From contig WBMZ01009012.1 of NCBI GenBank assembly GCA_013400975.1, positions 1 through 64,000 on the forward strand: a stretch of DNA of 64,000 bases, in the 5' to 3' direction. Positions 22,815 through 35,596 of the stretch are shown here, in pieces. The notes beneath the pieces are model-generated. The model was not told the DNA's origin. It searched no databases and worked only from the letters and a program-made list of their open reading frames with translations. The stretch comes from Atrichornis clamosus. Taxonomy: Eukaryota > Chordata > Aves > Passeriformes > Menuridae. Position 1 is the first letter of the stretch. Each line of letters begins with the position of its first letter. Made by a program: the position numbers and the translations under genes.

Positions 22815-25800
22815 TGTGGGAATTTTGGAGTCAAACTCTCTGAGGCTGAGGATACAAGCCAGATTTCCTGCTTCCTGGATGAAAGCACTATAGCATCATG
22901 CAGAGTGTGAGCACAGGTACTTTCTTCTTCATCCAAGCTTAAGGAAATACAGGGCATAACATTGCTTCCCTGAGCACAGCGAAGCATTTGAGGCTCTGAA
23001 GCCCAGCTTCACCAGGGTGCCATATCCAAGCAAGAGAATAATATTCCTGATTCCTCTTTTTTTCAGTGGTGATTGTAGTTTGATTTGAAAGTCCTGTCAA
23101 GCTGAGTAGAGAACTCAAACAGGAAATCATTCTTGGGTGCTCACCTCCCTCCATTCAGCCTCCGGGGTACCTCACCCAGCATTGTGAAATCCCCCTCCAC
23201 AGCCAGGCACTCCAGCCTGTAGTGTGGCTTACTGCAAGGCTGAAATTTCTTCTGATGCCTTGGCTTTAACAAGGTTCTTCTTAAGTAATAGACACTTAGC
23301 ATTGGTGTGAGCCAGCTGCTTCAGTACATCCTCATTCTGTCGTGGACAACGCATGCCACCAAGTGCTGAAGGTCACCAGGAGGTCACCGAGAAGGGCATT
23401 TGGGTATAGATGAGTCCAGGTATGGATGCAGATGGCCACAGAACTCTAGAGAGAAAATCTCAGATCTGCAGTAACCAGGATCCAACCCAAAGCCTGTAGG
23501 AGTCAAAACAGATATTGCTGTCTTTCAGTGTGAAGGAGTTACTCCATTAACTGCGTGAAAAAAGATAAAGAACTCTTCTTTCCAGCACAGGCCAGCTATT
23601 CGCAAGCAACATTAAGACACTTCACTGTTAAAACTTTAGAAACAGACTAACATGAAGATTATTGGGAAATCAGAAGAAAATCTTTAGAAATGGCTTGAAG
23701 TGGAGACTCTACACTACACTAGAGATAAGAACATATATTACAGGAAATTATCAGAGATCTTGGATAAAATATTAAGTATTATAACATATTGAAATAGGCA
23801 GCATCTTCAAAAATTTCACCAAGAGCCTGGATTTTTTTTGTCTGGGGAAAGAAGGAAGTGTGAAAAAGAAAACAGAGCAAATTGATAAATCTGTAGCATA
23901 ATGCTGCAGCAAGCCAGCCCTTGGGCAGCATCTCCAACTGCAGTTAGTGAGCCCAGATGCATTGCCCCACAGAATGTGTGACACAAGTCAACAACACACG
24001 TGATGAGGTGCCCTTTCATACCTTAAATCCTGCCCATCTTAATCTTCTAAATTGCCACAGTGGTCATATCACAGCCTAAAATATATCTTTCCCAGTTCCT
24101 TATGTTTGCTACCCTGAGAGTTACTCTTGAGACTAGTGGAAGGCAGGAAGTTAGGTGCTGTTATTTTTTTCCATGTGTGTGTAAAGCTTAATAGACTAAA
24201 CTAGGAGGGTCAACAATAGGCGAAATTAAAACAGTTCTAAAAATGAACTAGACAAGAGGAAACAATTATAGGGCTGCTATTTGGAGGAAACAAGCACTGG
24301 GTGGTTCAGTCGCTAACACAATGAAGGAGACAGCCCACGATGGTGCTTCTAAACCCTTCCCAGTCTGATATTCCCAAACTGTCCAGGGTTGTTTACTTGC
24401 CTGGAATGCTGCCACAGACACATCCTGATAGGTCAGAAGCGATGCTGGGCAATTGTTGTGAGAAATAGGAAGCAGGCAAAGAGGGCAGCAGGAGGAGCAG
24501 CGAGCACTTTCCTCTCCCTGGGCTGTCTGAGGCAACGCCTTTGGTCAAAAAATAACTCCAGGAGGTATAATGGACTGCAGAAAACATCATCAGATAACCT
24601 TCTTGGTTGTTCAGGTCTGCATTTAGGACATCAAAGTGTTTGGCAGTATTCTTGCTGCCAATACCCTCAAATCATTAAAGCAATATTAGTTGGTGGGGAA
24701 CAAAAGAGACATGAACTTAAGCCAAATGCACTGCCTGGGAACTTAAAGGTCTTGTCCTGGTTTTTGTGTTGACACAGATTTACACTGACTGCATCCTTGG
24801 ATGTCTCAGCTTTCCGCCTGTGACAAGAGTTGCCTGCTTTCTCCTTGTGCTTTGAATGATACACTCAGCTGCACGGAGTTTGTGGCAGGCACTGTCTCAC
24901 TCTGGGTGTTAATACTGCACATGGCACAGCAATGTTAGGTTTCAGACTGCCATAACAATAACAATCTGCCTTACAGCCAATTAATGAACTTATCTATCAA
25001 ACTCTCGATCTGTACAATAATCAGTTTCATTTTTAGTGACAGACATTTACCAGGTTCTCTGACATCTAGTTGAAACTTAATGATTAAAAAAAAAAAGGCC
25101 TGTGTTGAAGGCACAGAAATGTCAGAAATAGAAAGTGCCAGGAGCCCAACAGATATATTACACAAATATCCGTTGATCAAGCAGGAGAAAGATAAGAGAG
25201 AATTTCTCTGCAGTACCATTTTTTTGCACCTTCCTAAAATGTTTCAAGTAAGTGAAGGTAATCTAAAAACTTGCAATCAAAAGGCTAAATAAGAAAAAAC
25301 AATGAAGTGCCTTCAACTCGCTGCTCTGGAGAATTTGTGGGAGACATGTATAGATGTTCTTGTCAATCACGTTTTATGATGTGAGGTGAGACTGGTGGAT
25401 TTTTTGAATCCAGAAAACAATGCAGACCACAACTGCATCATCAGAAACTTACCACATGGTTATTCTTTTTTTTCTGCAAACGTTTTAATTGCAGCTGCAA
25501 GAGACTGAAAAGTCCTGCCTGATAAGCGTGCTTTTCTGCTTTAAAAAATACAGTGCAAAGCTAGCAAGCATACACAAAAGCTCATTAAATTAAATACTAG
25601 GGATTATCTCTGAAGGTAAGTGAATATAGAAGGCAGGTGGAGATAATGAAAGTGGGATATTATCCCATTAGCGTTTGTTCTGTTACTGCACCCATTTGCT
25701 GTCAGTTCTCATTAGCATCCTACCAGAAAGCTACAGACTAGCTGACAGCCCCAGCACCTCTGTGTAGCCGGCCACTCCTGCAGAGTGAAGAAAGGTGCTG

Positions 25801-28594
25801 ACGGCTCCATGTCAGTCAGGGCAGTCATATGCCAAGGAAAAGTCCAAGCTGCAGGTGAGGCTGCAGAGAGGTGCCTGATACACACTTCTCAGCAAAGCCA
25901 AATGCTGTCGGTGATGCAAGAGCTCCTCTTACAGTGTTTCATTGCCTCACACCACCCATTCAGCTGCTGATGGTACTCCTTCTACTGAAAAGTGATTTAA
26001 GCACAAAGCACGTGTCCCAGAGCAAACACAACACCCACAGACCCTTCTTTAATAGCTAGGAACTCAATGTACTCTCTAAACACAGGCTGGCAACGAGGGT
26101 GGTGCAGAGCTACACTGGCCCTGGGGCAGCTCAGGGAAGGGAGACAGGCGAGGTGAGGATCCTGCCATGACTCCCAGGCTGCAGGAGGGGTCGAGGGTCA
26201 CCTGGCAGGGTCTGCAGCTGTGTCCCTTCAGTCGGACTGCACGAGTCTCCCTGAGCAGGAAAGTCAAAGGGGTAGATGACAACAGGACAGCTCTGCTGTG
26301 TCCCTGGCTCTGCCCTCCAGAGTCCCCTGGGAACAGGAGAAAGACATTTCTCTGCTGTCTAAGGTTTTTTTCTGGAAAATCACGCTCATGCGGGTGGGAA
26401 AACAAGAGCCACTGGGAGCTAGTTCTTGGGTCCTGTTCTGGAGACTGAGTTAGAGCTTTGCTTTCCTAGGATATGAAACCACATTTCTGCAAGCACAGAT
26501 TAACCTTGTTTGTTCACCTGGTTAAGCACAGACATTCATTCCCCCTGCAGAAGGTGAGGAAGAAGATCTAGATGAAAAAAGCTTCCATGGAAGAGTCCTT
26601 ATGATGCCCCCAAACTAGTAACATTTATTACATGGCAGTAGAACTTGCAGGAGAGATGGGGACACTGCAGTTGACTGGCAGTCAATTCATTGCTGGTCCA
26701 GTTCATTGGCAATTCATTCCAGTGCAGGCAACCCACTTCCAGCTAGTGCCTTCACTATTTTTACCTCCTTCTTCCTCCCATTAGTTTCACTGCCTTTGGA
26801 GTCCCTCCTGCAATTCCTCTCCCTTCCTTGTTTTTCTATGTAACTAATCTCTTCCTAATTAAACTCTATCCCAAGAACCAAACTCCCAAATCCATTAATC
26901 ACTACTCTCCCTGCTTTTATGTTTTAGTTTTCCCTTACCCCATCTCTAGTTTGTTTACATACATTAAAAAACCCTAATCTGTGGAGATGGGGAAAGCCCA
27001 TTATTCCCTGTTTCTATTCTAAGTCTCTTTTACCTCTTTTCTTTCCCTCTCTCACTCTCTAACTGCCTCTAAGGCCCTGAGTCTTATAAACATAAATACA
27101 ATTGCATTTGCCTTTGAAGCACATATCAGCCCCATACAATAAGATGCCATACAGAGGATACCTATAGGCCATGCTTCATTACTTAAACTGTTTTCCTTCC
27201 TCTCCTCTGCTCCTGTTTTCATTGTCTCTCTGTTTTTGTTTGTCTCCTCTGTTCCACTTTTCTTCCAGAACCTCTCTTTTCTTCACCCCACCCTCGCAGC
27301 CTCACCTCAGAGGAATGCAAACCAAATAACCATTCAAGACCGGTGAACTTTAAAACCCATGACATTCAAGTGGGTTGGAAATTAGACAAAACAATTTCAC
27401 CCATCCCTTGTTTAGGACCCTGATGAACAACTTGCTGTAGCTCCTGGGTTAGTGTGCAGAAGGATATGCTGCTGCATGTCTCCCTTTCATAAGGGAAACA
27501 CTGGAATGTGGCCGGGTACCAAAAAGCCTGTTGTAACATGGTTTGTTAGAAGGACGCTCTGGATTCCCCACACACATCTCATATACATGGTTTTTCAGCT
27601 CACCTTCTTTGATAGTGAGCACATGGAAATGGCAGGATGAGTCTTGTTGATTGCTTAAGTGGAGTAATTTTTTGGGGTAGTGAATAGACTAGTTGGCAGA
27701 GCTCCTTGGCCCAAGTTGAAAATCTGTCCCAAACAAGCAAACAGAGCTTTGTTTTCTTGAGTGAGAAAACAAAATTAAAAGGAGTCCCCAGTTTTCATTT
27801 TCTTTCTTTTTATAAACCATTTCTTAAGGCTGTCTAAGAAAGGCACGAGCAATCCCTTTATTGTCTTCAGAAATCACTTCCAAGCTGGGGCAAATATGTA
27901 TTTTATTTACTTAGCAAGTCATTTAAACAGTATAAGTAAGAGCAAAGCCAGGATGCTGGGGTCTCAGACGTCAGGAGGAGGTACTTCTCCCTGTGCTCCC
28001 AGCATGGCAGGGCTGTAGGCAGCAGCAAGAGACCCTCAACGTGGGGGATTCCAGACAGCAGGAAGCAGCAGTGGGTCCCCAGAACACCCCAGAGGAGTCC
28101 CTGCCCACGGCACAGCACGACCCCACAGGGAGGGGCAGGGGTTCAGACACAGGCACCAGAAGGGCCAGTGCTACACCACTGCACGCAAAAGCAGCAAAAG
28201 CCCACTCCCGTCTGTTGTTTACTCAGCTCTCTCCCCTCTCTCTCTTCACACGCAAAACCAAGCTTGCAATTATCACAACGACAAAGCCCAAATTGAATTT
28301 CTTTTCTGGAACATCTTGAATATCAGTTCTGTTTTTGGCTCCTATAGGATGAAACTGTTCTTTTTACAGGAAGGAGTGGAGATGATTTCTTGAAAACGAG
28401 CTAACAAAGTGAAAATCAGATATTTTAAACTACAAGAAAAAGAAAATACTGGAGTCCAGATTCAAGCAATAACAGATCTCTACGGGACATAAATCTAATT
28501 TTCCATGCAATTGGTTTCAAATCATGATAAGTGGCAGATGCTTTCATTTATTAGGCTGAATTGTGACAACATTCTTTTTTTTCTTATAGCCCTC
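22815..28594. other. Long non-coding stretch
   Basis: About 5.8 kb with no gene or clear repeat. Notable composition: A12 run at 25084-25097, a GC-richer patch at 25740-26460, pyrimidine-rich strand at 26750-27060 and 27190-27300, and another GC-richer patch at 27950-28230. A TGTCCTGGTTT at 24753 resembles the start of an ERV LTR but has no matching end. Confidence 0.4.
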
Positions 28595-28595
28595 C

Positions 28596-28672
28596 AAGCC
28601 TGATCCAAAATCTGCTAAAGCCAGTGAAAAGACTCCCACTGGCTTCAAATGGGCTTTGGATCAGGCCCTAAT
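28596..28672. repeat. Old palindromic repeat copy (best-preserved hairpin)
   Basis: The outer arms CCTGATCCAAA and TTTGGATCAGG and the inner arms CCAGTG (28621-28626) and CACTGG (28637-28642) are inverted around the loop AAAAGACTCC. The middle reads ACTCCCACTGGCTTCAAATGGG, a decayed 'ACTCCCATTGACTTCAATGGG'. It is the clearest family member in the window. Confidence 0.65.
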
Positions 28673-30408
28673 TAGTCTAGGACAAACCAATAAACTCAAA
28701 TACTGAAATTGTTGTATGTTGAGCCTCAAAACATACTTTGTTTTCATTCTACATTTACTAGAAAAGCTATGAATAACTTAGAGCCCTTCATTTAGGAAAA
28801 TTTAACTAAATTAGTTTATATAAAAAGGCCCCAACAAGTTAAAAGCCTACCCTGGGAACACTCTACCTACATCCTGTTAAGAAAGAACAGGAAAAGTGTA
28901 GAATCATTCCACAGACCAAAGGCACATTTCAAACATCGCAAAAAGCATGCCCAGGAATCTTCCCTCAGCAGAATCTTTGTGTTCACTAATGATAGTTTGC
29001 TGTGTGTCTACCTATACCACAGCAGCTGATGTATGCATGATATATAAAAGAGTGTGTACACAAGGATGAATATTAAATATACCTATAAGCAACTATAATT
29101 TTTATTGACGTAAATAAACTACACTTGCTGAAGGATATTTTTTTTCTTATATAATTATATCTACATTAGAGTTCTTTTGGCATGACTATGTGCTTCAGGT
29201 GAATTTTTCACACATCATAGCAAAGCTGGCAAGACTTTTAAGAGTTATTAAGTCGTAGGCTGGATAACATTTTAGTTGGCAAGGCATAAGCTTCTTGACT
29301 TGCTCTGCACTAATGTGATACAGTAGAATTTACCTAATGAGCACACTGGAGAAGACACTTGGTTCAGATGCTTAAATCAAAACCTTGCATCCACAAGAGA
29401 TCCAACGCCAATCACAAGTTTTTATAAAGGCTAAATAATGCAGAAAAGGTACACAAACAAGTGCAGACAGATGCCTTTTCCCTCTGTTTATAATTAGAGC
29501 AGACAGTACCCTACCTAGCTCACTCTGTTCCAGAAGTCAGGTAGCCACTTTATTATTGCCACATATTCTTCCAGCAATGTGGTTTATTAGCCTAGGCTCG
29601 CTGCCATGATAGCACAGCCACATGACTTTCAAAGTAGAGCTGATGTACGTCTGTCTGGCTCAGGACGGAGCCATGTAGAATCTGCTGCATTGCTATACTG
29701 GATGGGACTTCTGGCCCAAAATTTGATGTGTACCATGTAGGCATCTATGTCTGAGTTAGTTCTCAAGGCTCTTTTTAGAAGCAGTGAACAGAAACGGGCA
29801 CATCTGGGGTTCAGTTCCTCTCATTTGGAGGTACGTGTCTAAAATAAGCCAGAAGAATTACATGTGCAGGTGTGTAAACTTAGGTGGGGTGATCTCCAAC
29901 CACGTTCATAAATGGCTGCAGCTTGGGCTTGATAACACATGGGAGCTGTGCTGGTTTAAGCAAAAGAGAGATACTGTAGCCACATGGAGCCACGGCAACC
30001 GTACAAAGGGGAGATGTGCGCCTATGGGCAGTAAAGCCTAGTATTTTCAAGGACATTACTGCAAAATTTTTTCTTGGAGACACATCAAATCATTATGTTG
30101 TCTAGTATTTGCTGTATGCCTCTCCTGCTGTAATATATTGAGGGTTGCTGGAAGAGCAACCAGGAAGGTAATGCAATGCTGTCCCAGATAAAAGCATCTC
30201 CAAACAAACTTGAAAAACAATGAGGGAGATTAAGTCAGCTAAGTGGCCTTTAAAAGACACTGTCTCTGAAGCTGGAGAAGAAGCTGGAGTTTCAATTTAG
30301 AGAAGTGATCATGAGACAAGATTTACTGATCTGGATGAGAAGGCACAATCCGTGAAGATGCTCATGAGGAAGGTGACTAGACAGCCAGTAAGTTCGCAGA
30401 TAGTTGCC
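28673..30408. other. AT-rich non-coding stretch
   Basis: No gene or repeat recognised up to the LTR. A short GTTGCT/AGCAAC hairpin near 30144-30160 is within chance expectation. Confidence 0.4.
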
Positions 30409-30971
30409 TGTTGTTGTTTAGGGATGGCATTCCCCAATTTAGTTCTCTGAGAACCTTGAAACCATGCTGCCAGCCTCTCGCTTCACCTCCCACCTTTCTG
30501 CTGCAGATGGATGGAGAGGAGAATCGGAGGCACAAAAGGTGAAGGTCCCAGGCTGAGATAAGAATAATTTACTGGAAACAGCAATGAGATAAGAAAACAG
30601 ACAGTAACAGCAACAATATTAATAATAAAAGTGTACAAAAGAGAGAGAGATTCACATGCAAAAGACTCACCAAACCTGACCTGACCTGATCTGACCCAAC
30701 TGCAGCCATGCTACCTCACTGCTCCCTCTGTCTCGGAATGGGCACTGCCCAACCACTCCCTCCAGCTTGGAACTGGCACCACCCAACCTCTCCCTCCGGC
30801 TCGGGACTGGTGCCATGCTTACTCAACCAAAAGGAACCTCTTCTCCTCAGAAGAGTCCCTTTCTCCTGCCCCAGCAATGACTTGAGGTGTTATGGAAGAA
30901 CCTCTGGGTCCTGGCCATGCCCCCTCCTGGCTACTGCAAAAATTAACCCTGTCCTGGCTGGAACCAGGACA
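30409..30971 (-). mobile_element. Solo LTR of an avian endogenous retrovirus
   Basis: Read on the minus strand it starts TGTCCTGGTTCCAGCC with GGGTTAAT soon after, the classic start of many bird ERV LTRs, and ends CTAAACAACAACA at 30409. The length, 563 bp, fits a full LTR. Flanks TTGCC (30404-30408) and TTGTC (30972-30976) look like a 5-bp target duplication with one change. No gag, pol or env lies beside it, so the provirus was probably lost by LTR-LTR recombination. Internal features are a tandem 34-bp array and a short CCTGA run. The family (ERVL- or ERVK-type) is not certain. Confidence 0.75.
30722..30817. repeat. 34-bp tandem repeat inside the LTR, about 2.8 units
   Basis: Units begin at 30722, 30756 and 30790, each a variant of CTCCCTCCAGCTTGGAACTG followed by GCACCACCCAAC. 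The third is truncated near 30817. Tandem repeats in the U3 part of an LTR often carry enhancer-type sites; that role is only an inference here. Confidence 0.85.
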
Positions 30972-31500
30972 TTGTCTCATTTTAATGTTTTGGGGGTTTT
31001 TTTTCTATGTTGCCTTTGTTCTAAATAAATGCTTAACTTTGTTTTGGTGCTGCTGCCGTTTGGTCTGTACAGGAGTAACTAGGTTAATGGTAGGGGCTGG
31101 TTTGCTGACTGCTTTCACATGGTGAAACTTTACACTACAGTCCTGTGTCGAGCAGTGGACTCTCAAGCTATGTGCAGGCAAACAGTGCTTCTGCAGATGG
31201 CGGGGCCGTGCAGTGCCAGTCTTGCTTCTCGGTGGCACGGGATGAGCCCAGCCACCATGCCCTGAGCACAGCTCTCTGTTGCTGCAGAGGCTTCATGTAT
31301 CGCCAGCTCAGCAACTGTCACCCTGGGCAGCAAATACAACTCCAGAGACCTTCAAAGGCCAGAAAGACAGATCCCCAAATTCACTGGTCTGAGTTCAATT
31401 TACACCTGTTTGCCTTATGTTAATATTTAGTAAAGGGACAGACTAAAGCAGCATACACTAACATGGTATTAACTATCCAATGGTGTTCAGCTCCCCTTTT
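30972..31500. other. Non-coding stretch between LTR and CR1
   Basis: A G6T8 run (30990-31004) and moderately GC-rich sequence at 31150-31340. Nothing recognised. Confidence 0.4.
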
Positions 31501-31783
31501 ATCATAGAGTCATAGAACCGTAGAATATGCTGAGTTGGAAGGCACCCATCAGGATCATCAAGTCCAACTCCTGGCCCTGCACATCCCATGAATAACACCA
31601 TGTGCCTGAGAGCATTGTCCAAATGCTTTTTGAATTTGGTCAGGCTTGGTGCTGTGACCACTTCCCTGGGGAGCCTGTTGCAGTGTCCAAACCCCCTCCG
31701 GGTGAAAAACCTTTTACTGATGTCCAACCTAAACCTCCCCTGACTCAGCTTTGTGCTGTTTCCTTGGGTCCTGTCACGGGCCA
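31501..31783 (-). mobile_element. CR1 LINE, short 3' end with open ORF2 tail
   Basis: The minus-strand tail reads ATTCTACGGTTCTATGACTC, typical CR1 short repeats. The minus frame stays open over the whole remnant and encodes the end of ORF2: RFRLDISKRFF, CNRLPREVV, and SLTKFKKHLD. Only about 283 bp remain, so it is dead. The 3' UTR phrase around the GGxLDDPDG-like part places it in a different subfamily from the copy at 380-750. Confidence 0.92.
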
Positions 31784-33534
31784 TGAAAGTAATGAGTGAG
31801 AGTAATGGCAAAGGCAAATTATGTTCTTAGTGATGAAGAGGTCCTAGATACTGAGGTCTCCTTCCTGCATGGAGCTCCAATGAAATGGAGGATGACAGCA
31901 GCCAATATGCCTAACTTATCAGATCACTTGCAGGAAAAAGGCCAGAACAACCTCAGGTTAGAAAACATTTCCAGGCTTTCAGCAGATATCTGGTATAATA
32001 TATACCTTCCAAATGAAATAAACTGATTGTGTCAGACACTCCTCACTGAGTTTGAAAGAAAAATATTTTAAAAACCTGTTCATACTACATAATTCCATAT
32101 GTCCAATCTGATAATTAGCACACCTCTTCTGTGAAACACCCTGTTAAGTAAATTCATTTGATCTACACAGTTTTTGTCAATGCTTCAGACAAATGAACCT
32201 AGTGCATCTTTAAGGACTAAATCTGCTGAAAGAGGGATTTATTTTTTTCTGAGGGAATATTTTTAACAGATCTCAGCTGAGAATGAACAAATGGGTGGCC
32301 TTAGAAGGTACCAGCAGCAGCCTTTGCTGTGTATTTGATTTTCAGATATACCTTCATGTTGTAAAGGATCCTCTTATTTCCCTTTACATGGAAAACAGAG
32401 TTTTTGGGTGGAATCCTTCATTCTTATGGAGACCAGGTAATCCTAATACCTGGCATATATCAAAGTTGGGGTTTTCATAATCTACCAGTGCTAAAGTCTG
32501 CTTAACAAACCTCTGTCACTACACATACATAGAGGTCAAATAAAGCTATTCAAATACATTTGAGTGAGGTGTGTTATTCAACAGTCTCTCCTGCCTTTTT
32601 GGCTTCCTGGATAACCACCACCAGAGTACGTGCACATAAAAGTAATCTAATCCAAAGGAGTAGCCTGCCTACATCTGTGATTTATTTCATTCACCTGTGG
32701 AAGGACTTTTCAAAACTCTCACAATTCAATCTTTTAAAGGAAATGTCAGATTATTATTCTGATAAAGAGGGATAACATTATTATAAATAACCCAGGCTTT
32801 TTAGACTGACAGTGCATAGTAGGAAGGACTCTAAGCACTAGGTGTAACATCTACACTTTAACCAAATGCTACTTATCAGAAACTATTTCCTCTTCTGTAT
32901 AGGGGACATTTTTTTCCCTTCCTTGATTCTCCCTCCTAAGGCCACTTTATGTACCCAGGACACACCCAACTTTTTCGTATCAGTCTTGAAGTTTTTGAAC
33001 AATTTTGCATCAGTATAGCAAGTAAATATCATAGGGATCACTAAAAGTGGGGTTACATAAGTCAAAGAATACAATTTCATGTCATTTAAAATGGTGTAAC
33101 TCTCCATATGTTCTTCTTGCCTTCAGACATTTGCTCACCCAGCTTGGAGAGAACAGTTAGGAACATAGCCCTGGGGGCTAAACTAATAAATCTTTGACCC
33201 AGCTACATACAAATAAGCTAGTGTTTACTCCTTGTTTGACAGCCTGGCAACAAATTTCACCCCTGATTTCACCAAATCCTTCAGAAGAAGTTGCATTTAT
33301 TTTGACAGCCGTTGTTTAGCCAGGTATAGTATGTCCTAGCAGATCAAACCAAAGTTTCTTCAGGTAAATGCACGCTGTAAGGTGAGACGCAGGTCAGGGG
33401 ATGATTAAAGGCTGCATGTCTCTCCCTGGGATGCCAAGGTGTGGGTGTCATGCACCCATGTTGTTCTCAGGGCAGCTCAGCACCCAGGCGCCCTTCCCTC
33501 CCCAGAGGACCTGCCTGCCTACAACCTGGGCCTT
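31784..33534. other. AT-rich non-coding stretch
   Basis: No repeat or gene recognised. The sequence becomes GC-rich after about 33400 towards the next CpG island. Confidence 0.4.
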
Positions 33535-33539
33535 TCCAG

Positions 33540-33680
33540 CAAGGAGCGCGCGCCGGCCGCTCGCCCCAGCAGGCAGGGCTGGCAGTCTGACACTGCTCCA
33601 AGGCACTCCGGGCCCCGCGCCGGAAACCCGCGCCGAGCCGGCTTGGTCTCTCTTGTGCTGCCACTGCAGCGGCTGAGAGG
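33540..33680. promoter_or_regulatory. Small CpG island
   Basis: About 15 CpGs in 125 bp, including GAGCGCGCGCCGGCCGC and CCCGCGCCGG. Frames on both strands are open (up to 117 codons) because stops are rare in GC-rich DNA; they overlap in every register and none looks like a protein. It could be a short promoter or a methylation-free patch. Confidence 0.4.
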
Positions 33681-33699
33681 GGGCATGAGGGGCCAGCCT

Positions 33700-35556
33700 C
33701 CTCTGCCTCCCAGTGTGGGTTTGCTCAGGGCTCTCACAGGAACTCCCAGTTGCCATCAAAATGGTTGGACCACTGTTCAAAAGGCCTTATAAGGGCTCAA
33801 ATCAGAGTGGCGTCAACATGAAGCATTATTGGGCAATTATTTTGTGAGTTTAGCTTACTTGTTTATCCAGAATGCTGGAATCCATTTGCTTGATCTTTGG
33901 TCAAAGGCCAGGCTGGACTCAGGTGTCACCAGGAGCATTAGTGGGGAGCTCTGGTGGATGCACAGTGGCTTTCCTAACCTCAGCATATCCACATGAAAAT
34001 GAAATGGTTCTGTTATGCTTGGATCTACTATTTCCAGAACTTAGTCTCAGGAGGCAATTAGTCACTGGAGAATGAGATAAATACTTGCCTGGAAAAGGGA
34101 CCTCATGAGATGAGTCAGAAGACCAGCCTCTGCTCTCTCCTCTAACAGGCAAATCCTTACTCAAATGCTAGTCACCAGAGCAATTAGAGTATTCTATAAA
34201 CTGGTAATCCAGGCAGAAGTTCTGTAATGGTGTGAAGTAAGAAGAAGGGATATTCCTAAATGTTTTACCCATTCACTCATCCCTTGCGTGAGGAATTAAG
34301 TTTCAGCTCTCTAACATATGTATGCCAAAGTTCACATGTTATGTTAGTGTTCATCGGCTGTATTTATAAATTAAACTTATGGCACATTTCTTCTTATAAT
34401 TTAAAAGAATGAATTAAGCAATGTTTTCCCCATGGAAATTTCTTGGCACAAGTTCTTGGGTACTTTCAAATGTGATTTTTGAAATACCTTTTCAGAAAAC
34501 AGAAAGTCAATGCATATTTACTTGGCCTAGCTATGGATAGATTTTCATCCTCTGGCTTAAAACAAAAGAGCTTCTCCCTTGAGTGAAAGGAGATTTATTT
34601 GCTGTGAATTCATGGCCAAGATGCTGTTGAGCTCATGTGCACCATCGGCTATTTTCATCTGTACAGACTTTGTCCTGGTTGTCCCATTACAGGATCCCTC
34701 TCAGCACCTCAGAAACCACTGTTGCCCTGACAGCCCACTTTACTTCTTGCACCCCCAGTCTCATCCCAAAGGCAATCTGTGTTTAGGGGCAGGACTCTCC
34801 TCACCCTCACTACCTTTCAGTGGGACCCTCACAGCTACAGAGCCCTCTCTCCTCCTGAACCCTGGTTTGCAGAGACACCCTGAGACCCTTCTTTACCATT
34901 CGCAGGCTTTCCATGTTTGTTGAGCCACTGGCCACATGAGGATGGAGATGAGAATGACTCTTGCGAGCTGCCTGTGCATTGGTGCAGTTCCAAGAGCAAG
35001 GGCTGGTCAAGCGCACTCCTCCAACCCCTGCTCACACCCAGCAGAAGCTGGTCCCATCAGCCTGGTGTTCTGAATGTGCCAAAGCACTGTCTACAGCCAC
35101 CGTGTGCAAGCAGACAGGCAGAAAACAAAAAGCAAAAAAGCAAAATTCTCATTGGATTCAAAAATACTCTCCATGAGGATTTCGGGACATGTGGTGTCCT
35201 GACTTGCTGGTTGCCTTCTCTCCAGCTCACTCCCAGAGCAGCAGCAAGAATGGTAAGGAGAGGGGTAAGACAAATTTTGTCTACACTTGTGTGCTCCAGC
35301 CTGATTGTCCAACTCCTGGGGGTCACGCATGTCACAAACACATGCCAGAGGACCCTGACCTGACACCATCACTCTTTGCCAGATAGCACAGGATCTTTGC
35401 ACTCCTTCTTTTCCTTCAGATCCTGCCAAACACTCCTAGGTAGTGGTTTCCCCTTTCTGCCTCCTGCATCCTCCACCCAGCCCAGCTGTCTTGGTTCAGA
35501 CAGATTCCAGCACTTAGGACAAAGCAGGCGGTGAACCTGTCTGTGCTGCAGAGAGA
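33700..35556. other. Non-coding, GC-richer than average from 34.6 kb
   Basis: The block from about 34,600 to 35,850 is richer in GC than the rest of this half of the window and shows many overlapping open frames (up to 148 codons) in different registers. No protein motif or repeat family could be supported. Confidence 0.35.
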
Positions 35557-35596
35557 CAGAGACCTGGCCAGGAGGACAGAGAGCTGGCCAGGAGAA
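35557..35596. repeat. 20-bp direct duplication
   Basis: CAGAGACCTGGCCAGGAGGA is followed directly by CAGAGAGCTGGCCAGGAGAA, two differences. Confidence 0.85.

Noticed and set aside
24753..24763. TGTCCTGGTTT, like the start of an avian ERV LTR
   Set aside because: No matching LTR end, internal LTR phrases or target duplication within several hundred bases.
34672..34700. TGTCCTGGTTG resembling an LTR start
   Set aside because: Lacks the following GTTAAT-type phrase and any partner end.
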